DNA from: Avena insularis
Lineage: Eukaryota; Streptophyta; Magnoliopsida; Poales; Poaceae
Direction: 5' to 3'
Assembly (NCBI GenBank): GCA_023614405.1
Contig: CM042694.1
Location: 359,986,975-360,050,974 of the forward strand
Length of the DNA stretch: 64,000 bases
Both the position numbers and the translations under genes were made by a program. The notes below the pieces were generated by a model. That model saw only the letters and a list, made by a program, of their open reading frames with translations, did no database searches and was not told the DNA's origin. Below, piece after piece: positions 56,206-64,000 of this stretch. Position 1 is the first letter of the stretch. Every line of letters starts with the position of its first letter.

Positions 56206-57508
56206 TGACTTCTACTAGTGTTGATGTGATGCAGAAATCAGATGATGTCTACCATGACTATTTAGCTATTGTGGTTGGCATGGCATATGATCCAACTACA
56301 ATCAAGTGGCGATTGGAAAGTTCTGCCACACCCATGAATATCAGATTTGGGAAATTGATATGGGATTTGGTTTTGCGAGATGTCGTACTTTTGATAGCAA
56401 GTTTAATAGCCATATAGAATACATTCTTGCTCACCGACGTGTGGATGAAGAGGTAGCTCGTTGGTGGAAGGACGCAAGGATTGTGTATGGTGTCATGGGT
56501 AAAAGAATCCTTTGGGAAGATTTCAAGCAATTTCTACGTTCTATGTTTTTGAACAACTACAAATGGCCTATTCCAGAAATTTTGAGAGTGGACACTAATG
56601 AGACATGTGAGTTGTCTACTAACGTAATCATGTCTACTCCTAGTGTTGTATCTTGTGATGTACAGGTTGCTTTTGAAGAAAGGGAGCCGCCTATTTTACA
56701 ACCTGCATCACACGATCTGGTATTGTCACTTGAGGAGGATGCCGTAGTACCTACTACAGCTGAGAAGATTGTTGATGACATTGGTACTATTTTGGAGCTT
56801 CAGCCAACATGTGCGACATATTGTGAGTCTATTCCTTTACTGAAGCCTCCTTGTGATTTGCCTTACACTATTGTTTCAGCACCATGTGATAGTTTACCAA
56901 ATTCCAATTTTGATCATGTGGTATTGATTACACATAAAGAAATACTTGCTCGAATACCACCTGCTGATATTGTGTTCTCCATCATGCTTAATGAACCTAT
57001 GAGTATGAGTTGTGCTATGGACAAGATTTCTGAAATTTCATGTCTAAATTCTAGCACATATTCTCCTTGTTTCACTTTCAATCTAATTGGTGAATATAGC
57101 ATGCATGAAAATTTTCTTGTGGATCACATATGCATTACTTGTGATAGAATCGCTGAACTGAAACATGCTGTTTTTAGCCATACTTGTTGTGTGTCGATGA
57201 CTTGTTGTGGGACATCTGCTGAAATTTGTGATCGTATGAAACTAAAGTCAGATCTAGTTGATATAATACAGCCAACACAAGTAATTTTACCTTTGTTGGA
57301 TCGTTGTAATCTTGCTAGAATAGAACCCAAGTTTTCATATCCTTTGTGTTTGTCCCAAAAGTCTTTGTCTAGCTGTGCTACTACTCTATACTTCACTTAT
57401 ATTTGCAAATGGAGTTGCATCTTCCATACTGGACAACATGATCATGATTCTTTGTACTTCACTTATACCTGCAATTTAAGCTCCATAGAATTTTTTTTTC
57501 TCGTATGA
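56206..57508 (+). pseudogene. NA2 gag-relic/orphan ORF, protease deleted
   Basis: ATG 56206 (MTSTSVDVMQK), KWRLESSATP and WDL, then a frameshift near 56370-56420; the second frame (open 56306-57508) reads VARWWKDARIVYG...WEDFKQFLRSMF, a trace of the gag helical core, then jumps to the acidic Cys-containing tail ELQPTCATYCES...NEPMSMSCAMD shared with NA1 (about 80 percent identical by eye). The protease part present in NA1 is missing between. It ends where the right arm of the inverted repeat begins. Opposite strand to the LTRs, so it would be antisense in the element's own transcript. Confidence 0.6.
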
Positions 57509-57862
57509 GGGCAGACCGGTCTGTGGTGAGGCGACGGTCCAAATTTTTTTTTTCACGCTGGAGCACGACACTGCTCATGGCGCATGAGGCAGCGAGCCAA
57601 ATTTTTTTTTCCGACTTGCCAAGCAGTACGCAACTAGGACTCTTTACTTGGTCGGATCTGACTTGATGGTAGCGGAAAAAGATGGTGGAAAACAACTAGA
57701 ACAACTAGAAAACAAATCTACAAAGAACAGATCTAAATCTAATCGAATAGAGGAACTCGACCAGCAACTATTACTCGATTACGATGTAATCTAGGCTATG
57801 GCAACTCGTTTTGTGGGGCTTTTTCTGTATAGGATGAAAAACACTCTCTAATCTATGGATGG
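57488..57862 (-). repeat. Inverted leader copy, right arm
   Basis: The leader in its normal place next to the primer site (57893-57907) of LTR2. Confidence 0.85.
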
Positions 57863-57907
57863 ATTGTGGATTGCTTACCGAGGCAACGAGGAAATCTGAT
57901 ACCAAGA

Positions 57908-58744
57908 TGATATGGGGTGGCCCGATCTTCTCAGCAAGCACTTTGTCGATGGTGATGGTGGATGATAGTTAACTAGCCTGTAGCTATGAACTCTCCCGCT
58001 CGATCCCTGATGCCAATGCAACAGCTCTCGAACCTTGTAGGATATTCACAACACCACGCTCTTGCGCACGCAGCCGTGACCACGAACGGTAGTCTGCAAT
58101 CTACTAATTCCCAATGGAACAACAGATCACACTCAATTATAGTTGGTAGATTCGAACACAGGGTAATTCCAGAGGTTCTATGAAAGAAACAACTCCAAAA
58201 TATTTTAACGTGGTCTAAAAACCTAACTTGTGACGGCTACGGAGGTTTATATGAGGGCTGGGGCGTCCTCCCCTCTAAACGGGCCTAAAAACAGCCATAA
58301 CTTGGCCCAAACTGACTCGGTTCGACTCAAACTGATACATACCGACCCATATATGGGTTTGGCCTTATTGGCACGCAGTCCAAACGTCGTGGAACACCTC
58401 AAACGTGTAATTCTTGGTGCGCCATCTCTCTCTCTTGCACATACGTGATTCCTTCATTGCCTCCTAGTGCGCATGCCTCCCGCTCCTCCCTCGCGCACTT
58501 GTTGATATTGGAAATCAGCGCTTGTCCTTCTTGCTGCAACTCTCCTCCTCGCGCAACGCTTGTGTTATCAATAAACCTGATCATACAAAGATGCATAGAC
58601 TTAGGTAGTATAAAGTTCTCATTAAGTAAAACATCAGGTTCAATTAGGAATGAATTCACCTGATAGTCATTATTGATTTGACTCAATATTTCCTTCCAGT
58701 TTAGGCAATCAGAATCATCATAATCCCTGTATATATCCTCATCA
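57908..58744 (-). repeat. NA2 LTR2 (5' LTR, 837 bp)
   Basis: Next to the primer site CTGATACCAAGA (plus strand) on its left, so it acts as 5' LTR. Confidence 0.92.
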
Positions 58745-58750
58745 TCAAGA

Positions 58751-59595
58751 TGATATGCGGTGGCCCGATCTTCTCAGCAAGCACTTTGTCGATGGTGATG
58801 GTGGATGATAGATAACTAGCCTGTAGCTATGAACTCTCCCGCTCGATCCCTGATGCCAATGCAACAGCTCTCGAACCTTGTAGGATATTCACAACACCAC
58901 GCTCTTGCGCACGCAGCCGTGACCACGAACGGTAGTCTGCAATCTACTAATTCCCAATGGAACAACAGATCACACTCAATTATAGTTGGTAGATTCGAAC
59001 ACAGGGTAATTCCAGAGGTTCTATGAAAGAGACAACTCCAAAATATTTTAACGTGGTCTAAACCCTAACTTGTGACGGCTACAGAGGTTTATATGAGGGC
59101 TGGGGCGCCCTCCCCTCTAAACGGGCCTAAAAACAGCCATAACTTGGCCCAAACTGACTCGGTTCGACTCAAACTGATACATACCGACCCATATATGGGT
59201 TCGGCCTTATTGGCACGCAGTCCAAACGTCGTGGAACACCTCAAACATGTAATTCTTGGTGCGCCATCTCTCTCTCTCTCTCTTGCACATACACGATTCC
59301 TTCATTGCCTCCTAGTGCGCATGCCTCCCGCTCCTCCCTCGCGCACTTGTTGATATTGGAAATCAGCGCTTGTCCTTCTTGCTGCAACTCTCCTCCTCCT
59401 CGCGCAACGCTTGTGTTATCAATAAACCTGATCATACAAAGATGCATAGACTTAGGTAGTATAAAGTTCTCATTAAGTAAAACATCAGGTTCAATTAAGA
59501 ATGAATTCACCTGATAGTCATTATTGATTTGACTCAATATTTCCTTCCAGTTCAGGCAGTCAGAATCATCATAATCCCTGTATATATCCTCATCA
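58751..59595 (-). repeat. NA2 LTR3 (extra LTR, 845 bp)
   Basis: Separated from LTR2 only by TCAAGA, which contains CAAGA, the bases that normally follow the LTR at the primer site. Outer edge followed by the target duplication CTTTC. Confidence 0.9.
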
Positions 59596-59600
59596 CTTTC

Positions 59601-60578
59601 ACTTGTTTTGCTTGCAACAATAATTCTCATATGGTTTATATTGAGATGGCCCCCATAGCTTTCTCAAATTTTGGATATTTTGATGATTGCCATGATAAGC
59701 ATGTTCCCCACTTGCATACTCACCATGCATATTTTTCATACTTGATTGACACTAATGGTGATGTGCACAAGAAGAGATATGTCATGATGGATGATGTATT
59801 TCTCTACCATGCACACACATTCTTCCTTTTATCTATGATGTGTGTAGGTACCCGCAAAATAATGTCAACCTCAGTTGAGCACGAGTTGACAAAAAGAGCT
59901 TTAGAGAGCATCCCCCAAGTGAGTTCAAGATCGAACCCAGCTCTGATACCTTTTGCATGCTTTGCATCTTTCATGTTGACAAATTGCTCTTTCCTATGGT
60001 TTGCTTGCAAGCATGTTAATGGTATTCTTTCACCTTGTGACAATCATGTTTTGTTGCTATTGGATATTGATGCTTTGTGTGTTGCCACAAAAATGTTGAA
60101 CAATTTCTCTTTCCGATGTTTTGTGTGCAACCATAATGCCATTTTGAGCATGTATTGTCATGAGAGCTTCCAAGTCTCTCGTATAGTTGTTGCAACAAAC
60201 ATAAGGACCACTTACTCTTTCATATGGATTATTTGCAAACATGTTGTTTTGTCTACTGCTTGCGATACTCATACCCCCATGATTTTGGATTTTGATGATA
60301 TGTGTATGGCATCCAACATATGGAACAATTGTTCTTTCCAATGGTTGGTTTGCACACATAATGATGTTGCTCTGGATATTCTTCCTCATGTGTTTTTGCC
60401 GAATTCTCCTAGCTTTGCATCAAAGATGTTGATCAATATTTTAGTCCATTGCTTTGAGTGCCACACTAAGAAGTTATATGGAGTTTTTGAGTTCCCACAT
60501 TTGGATGATGTTCAATTAGCTTCCATGCACTTTGACCTTGCATACACATTTCATTTTGCGATACTTGAGTTGTGCTAA
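59601..60578 (+). CDS. B2 ORF2, 3' part: Cys-rich NNCSF repeats
   Basis: 326 codons including stop, in phase with 53062-54009. At least six units built on NNCSFxxFxCxHN: NNCSFTCFACNNN (with the 5' part), TNCSFLWFACKHV, NNFSFRCFVCNHN, TTYSFIWIICKHV, NNCSFQWLVCTHND and INILVHCFECHT. Spacing is about 50-65 residues, with CHECF/CHESF and SxxVATxx landmarks between. A second module, KKRYVMMDDVFLYHAHT...CVGT...STSVEHELTKR, recurs in ORF3. Hydrophobic positions around paired Cys suggest zinc-binding or structural repeats. I recognise no known domain. Confidence 0.6.
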   Translation, partial: TCFACNNNSHMVYIEMAPIAFSNFGYFDDCHDKHVPHLHTHHAYFSYLIDTNGDVHKKRYVMMDDVFLYHAHTFFLLSMMCVGTRKIMSTSVEHELTKRALESIPQVSSRSNPALIPFACFASFMLTNCSFLWFACKHVNGILSPCDNHVLLLLDIDALCVATKMLNNFSFRCFVCNHNAILSMYCHESFQVSRIVVATNIRTTYSFIWIICKHVVLSTACDTHTPMILDFDDMCMASNIWNNCSFQWLVCTHNDVALDILPHVFLPNSPSFASKMLINILVHCFECHTKKLYGVFEFPHLDDVQLASMHFDLAYTFHFAILELC

Positions 60579-60996
60579 TAGTGTTGTGAACAAGAAGGGA
60601 CATGCCACAAATGACATGCTCTTCTATCACACACAAACATATGTTGCTTGGTCTTTGTTGTGTGAAGGTACAATTGCATACGTGTCAACCTCTATGGACA
60701 AAGAGTTGACAAGACGAATCGAAGAGAGTTACCTAGGGCTACCCTTCAATGAGCTATATCTACATTATAAGGTGGCTTCCTTCTACTTGAGGACTCATGC
60801 TATAATCTTCATGAATTGGCTACTCTTTGAGTGTTGCTTCGCTTTTGTTGTGAGCTTTGTAGGCTTCATGGAAGGTGAAGGAACATTGAAGAGTTGCCAC
60901 ATCAAGTTTCTCAAGGAAGACTATATGGTGAACCCCAGGATCAAGAAGGTGTCTCGACATCATCTTCTTAGGATGAGCATGAAGAGTCGAGGATGA
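60532..60996 (+). CDS. B2 ORF3: second KK-HxxT-STS module
   Basis: Open for 154 codons and overlapping ORF2 by 47 bp in another frame; no obvious start, so it is probably the former continuation of ORF2 after a frameshift. VVNKKGHATNDMLFYHTQT, LCEGTIAYVSTSMDKELTRR repeats the ORF2 module. A hydrophobic stretch FMNWLLFECCFAFVVSFVGF (about residues 93-112) could be a membrane segment. Ends in MSMKSRG just before the purine tract. Confidence 0.45.
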   Translation: MTLHTHFILRYLSCANSVVNKKGHATNDMLFYHTQTYVAWSLLCEGTIAYVSTSMDKELTRRIEESYLGLPFNELYLHYKVASFYLRTHAIIFMNWLLFECCFAFVVSFVGFMEGEGTLKSCHIKFLKEDYMVNPRIKKVSRHHLLRMSMKSRG

Positions 60997-61017
60997 CTCT
61001 TTTTGAAGGGGGGGAGC

Positions 61018-61941
61018 TGATGCGGCCCGTCCTACGGACGCTCCTACATCTACACCACCGAGTCCCCCAAGTGGACCGATGACCCGTGCCCGAGCCAAGC
61101 TCCTTCAAGATAAGGTGAATTCGCTCCTCTCATCATCTGACTTTGACATACACCTAGATGGCTTGCTAGTTCATACCACTACTACATGCATCATCAGTCT
61201 GAACCCGCGCATCGACCCATGAGCCTGGCTGCAGGTCCCGGCTGGCCGGCCGGAATGTCCGGCTGCCTAGCCCCAACTTTGGCGTGGACATTCAGAAGGC
61301 CAGTTCGGACACTACCGGACACTACCCAGTGTTGGCTACCCGAGTCCGGTCACTCCGACCCGGACTGTCCGGCCCAAGTGATGGGCCTGCGAGCCAATAG
61401 CTAGGCCCTTGGCCCATGTACCCCTCTATTTCGCACCAAACCCTAGTTTTATGCCCAAACTACCCCTGAACTTGTGGCTGGCCTATAAATAGAGCCCCCA
61501 CCCTTCATTGTATCCCTTAGGCATAGATGATAGACTAAAGACAACCCCCTTTGTGGAATCTCTAGTTTTGCCTCATCCCCTTCTACAAAGGGGATCTATC
61601 ACCACCTCGTTGGAGTTTGCATCGCGCCTCCCTTGTTGTACAAGGCCTTGGCATCGGTGTCCCTTTGCCAAGACGTCAAGACCCTCTCCAAGGTGTTCTA
61701 CCCTCTCCGCGCAGGATCGAGGGAGCACGTTGACCGATCTTTCCTTGTGAGGATTCTATCGGACCGGTGGCCACCGGTGAGAGCAATCGTCCTTGTATCG
61801 TGTGTGTTTTGCGTGTGTTCATCGTGTTCTTCGCGAGGTGTGCGTCCGCTTCTGCTACCTTCTCCCTTTCCCCTCGCTTTCCCATCGATTTGACCACGAG
61901 ATCCGTGAAGATCGGGTAACCCACGGGGTTACCCCATAACA
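61018..61941 (+). repeat. 3' LTR of B2 (924 bp)
   Basis: Preceded by GAAGGGGGGGGAGC. RARAK peptide at 61080-61110, decayed CCGGAGTGTCC-type words (61240-61375), TATAAATAG 61484-61492, end GGTTACCCCATAACA. Here the shared box reads AGATCGGGTAACCC, a change from AGATCGGGCCACCC. Confidence 0.85.
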
Positions 61942-62471
61942 CTTGACGTCCTAGATGACGCATACAACCTCATGGATGAGGAGGACGAACACCTCTACTT
62001 CACCAAGACATGATATGCTCTAAACGTTATTGCCATAGACATGATATGCTCTAAACATTACGTTGATGATATCATTGCTTGCACTTTGTTGAACAATTGC
62101 TCTTTCCAATATTTTGCTTGCGATGATGTTACCAATGGTACCCCTCGAACCATGCTTTGTCATGAATGTTTTACAATCTCTCCTGTTGCTTGCAATAAGT
62201 TGAATAATTGCTCTTTCACTTGTTTTGCTTGCAACAATAATTCTCATATGGTTTATATTGAGATGACCCCCATAGCTTTCTCATTTTTGGTGATTTTGAT
62301 GATTGGCATGATAAGCATGTTCCCCACTTGCATACTCACCATGCATATTTTCCATACTTGATTGACACTAATGGTGATGTGCATAAGAAGAGATACGTCA
62401 TGATGGATGATGTGTTTCTCTGCCATGCACACACATTCTTCCTTTTGTGTATGATGTGTGTAGGTACCCGC
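61942..62471 (+). pseudogene. Duplicate piece of B-family ORF2
   Basis: After about 100 bp of unclear origin, 62041 onward repeats 53841-54009 plus 59601-59855: NNCSFQYFACDDV, CHECFTISPVACN, NNCSFTCFACNNN. Uninterrupted at the NA2 site (GCTCTTTCACTTG). Breaks off at GGTACCCGC, where an A-type LTR fragment begins. Confidence 0.8.
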
Positions 62472-63026
62472 GGCAGAGAAAAACATCCATTTTCTGCCAC
62501 GACAGGCTGCCACGGCAGGAAAACTGAGTCTGGCTCTGCCACGGCAGGCTGCCGTGGCAAAGATTCCGCCTAAAAGTCTGCCACGGTAGAGACCTGAGGT
62601 CGAACCCCTTTGTGGGTCGGTTTATACCCTAGTTGGGTTGGACCAACTCGGATCCCACCTTAGGCCGCCGCCTCCCAGACCCTTAAATAGATGGGGGCGC
62701 ACTAGCTTTAGTTTTTAGACCACGTTAAAATTATTTTGGAGTTGTTTCTTTATAGAACCTCTGGAATTACCCTGTGATCGAATTCTACCAATTGCAATTG
62801 AGTGTGATCTGTTGTTCCATTGGGAATTAGTAGATTGCATACTACCATTCGTTGTCGATGGTTGCGTGCGCAAGAGTGTGGTGTTGTGAATATCCTACAA
62901 GGTTGGAGAGCTGTTGCACTGGCATTAGGGATCAAGCGGGAGAGATCATAGCTACGCACTAGTTATCAATCATCCATCATTACCATCGACAGAAGCTTGC
63001 TGAGAAGATCGGGCCACCCCATATCA
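62472..63026 (+). repeat. A-family LTR fragment, plus strand
   Basis: Starts within the palindromic word zone (CCGCGGCAGAG) and runs to CACCCCATATCA. About 300 bp of the LTR 5' part is missing. Many CTGCCACGGCAG variants at 62470-62590. AGATCGGGCCACCCC near 63007. Confidence 0.85.
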
Positions 63027-63540
63027 GCAGCGGCCTAAGCTTGGGACGACTTGGTCCCACCTAACTAGGATACAAACCGACCCAAAGTTGGGTTTGGCTC
63101 AGGGTTCTACCATGGCAGAGTTTGGGCCTGTTTCTCTACCGCGGCAGCCTGTCGTGGCAGAAAAGGACTCTGTTTCTGTGCCACGGTAGCCTACCGTGGC
63201 AGGAAAACGCGTTGTTTCTCTGCCGCGGCAGAGATCCTGCCATGTGTTGATCTTCTTCTTGGTAGCTCCTTGTGCTTCCTCCCTCTCCTTCCTCGTGCAT
63301 TCTTCATTGATAAACACGCCATGCTCCATATGCTTCAACTCCTCACTCCGTGCTATGCCTTCTCCCATGTACCTGATCATACAATAGCACAAAGACTTAG
63401 GCAGTATAAAGTTCTTATAAATGACAACATCATGTTCAACTAGGGATGAATTCACCTGATAGTCATTATTGATTTGACTCAATATTTCCTTCCAGTTCAA
63501 GCAATCAGAATCATCATAATCCCTGTATATATCCTCATCA
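63027..63540 (-). repeat. A-family LTR fragment, minus strand (3' LTR of NA3)
   Basis: On the minus strand it starts TGATGAGGATATATAC at 63540, encodes VNSSLVEHDVVIYKNF and the CMIRYMGEG tail, passes the word zone (63110-63240) and stops in U3; its TATA/U5 half is absent. Lies head-to-head with the plus fragment ending at 63026. Confidence 0.82.
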
Positions 63541-64000
63541 TCCTCCCTTTCTTCATGAAAAGCCATCCACGACTTTGGGTAAGCTGAAAGTGGGAGAAAC
63601 AAAAATAACAACGTGTATGGAAAGTATATGTATATATAACATGTTGTATTATTGTTGTTCACATGAAAAATTAATCTAGTATACATCAAGCAACTTAAAT
63701 TGCGGGTATAAGTGAAGTACAAAGAATCATGATCATGGTGAAAACAACTAAATAGATAGTATTGTTCTTCAATATTAAATTCAGTTTTCTCAAAGAAGAT
63801 CGATGATCAAATTTGTGGACAAGATCAAACCAATTCAATATGTGTGAAAACCAAATTGATTCATGCCATGCTTCAACTGCGCTACTCTGATTATTATGAA
63901 CATGATCATGTTGTCCAGTATGTAAGATGCAACTTAATTTGCAAATATCAGTGAAGTCTAAAGTAGTAACATAACTAGACAAAGACTTTTGGGACAAACA
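63541..64000 (-). mobile_element. NA3: 3' end of a further non-autonomous element
   Basis: Purine tract AAGAAAGGGAGGA on the minus strand, then the same 3' region as NA2; the last 86 bases equal the start of the window (about 10-95), the region just after the NA1 stop codon. Leaves the window on the right. Confidence 0.85.

Larger units (their letters stand above)
54010..59595 (-). mobile_element. NA2: three-LTR element with inverted body, TSD CTTTC
   Basis: Flanks CTTTC at 54005-54009 and 59596-59600. LTR1 54010-54851, internal region, LTR2 57908-58744, hexamer TCAAGA, LTR3 58751-59595, all LTRs minus. The 3' end region (54852-55221, with purine tract AAGAAAGGGAGGA on the minus strand) and the leader plus primer site (57488-57907) are minus, but the coding body 55222-57487 is plus and starts with a second, inverted leader copy. 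The three LTRs are almost identical, so the event is recent. The intact target is at about 62205-62230. Confidence 0.9.

Noticed and set aside
30127..61946. Target duplication around the B1-B2 tandem
   Set aside because: Left flank ACTAT and right flank CTTGA do not match; no claim made.

Overview
The window is repeat-dense nuclear DNA from a plant, almost certainly a grass (Poaceae), probably Pooideae. The evidence is the class of Ty3/gypsy elements (LTRs starting TGATGAGGACATCC, Met-tRNA-type primer sites, CRM-like Pol proteins), long GC-rich grass-type LTRs, and nested insertion. I cannot name the species. I see no convincing single-copy host gene, no tRNA or rRNA gene, and no prokaryotic feature. 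Names such as NA1, B1 or C2 are local labels, not database names.

Layout, left to right. 1-3679: minus-strand non-autonomous element NA1 (5' LTR 2843-3679; its 3' half lies outside the window). 3680-6031: non-LTR DNA with a promoter-like segment, a doubtful Ser-rich ORF and a diverged tandem repeat. 6032-8186: minus-strand 3' LTR and adjoining non-coding part of an unrelated LTR element. 8187-8632: the end of another LTR. 8633-17580: a satellite of about 25 monomers of about 352 bp with a 10-monomer higher-order repeat. 17581-30126: a one-sided nest (minus LTR fragment, element C1 containing the intact small element D, then element E, then fragment G) whose left halves are all missing at the satellite border. 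30127-42631: element B1, with the large minus-strand element C2 (32758-41378) inside it. 42632-61941: element B2, carrying the nearly full-length autonomous-type element F (43621-51245) in its leader and the three-LTR element NA2 (54010-59595) in its second ORF. 61942-64000: a duplicated piece of B2, two opposed LTR fragments and the start of NA3.

Four insertions have both ends and exact 5-bp target-site duplications: D (CCTCA), F (CAAGT), C2 (TCCAC) and NA2 (CTTTC). Uninterrupted copies of the F and NA2 target sites survive elsewhere in the window.

How the parts relate. F is the only element with long open Gag-protease and RT-RNase H-integrase frames. NA1/NA2/NA3, D and B1/B2 lack RT and integrase but keep Met-tRNA primer sites, polypurine tracts and LTR ends like those of F or C. 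They are best read as non-autonomous partners of CRM-like chromoviruses. Several carry orphan ORFs (protease-only or gag-relic proteins, acidic 14-residue repeats, Cys-rich NNCSF repeats) that I do not recognise as known families.

The strongest signal not explained by ordinary annotation is a set of short palindromic words, one per family: CTGCCGCGGCAG in A, CCGGACTGTCCGG in B, GCGGTAGTACCGC in C2. Each is repeated both in the LTR just upstream of the TATA box and again in the leader a few hundred bases after the primer site. CRM-like elements next to an HOR satellite make a centromeric or pericentromeric origin plausible but unproven.
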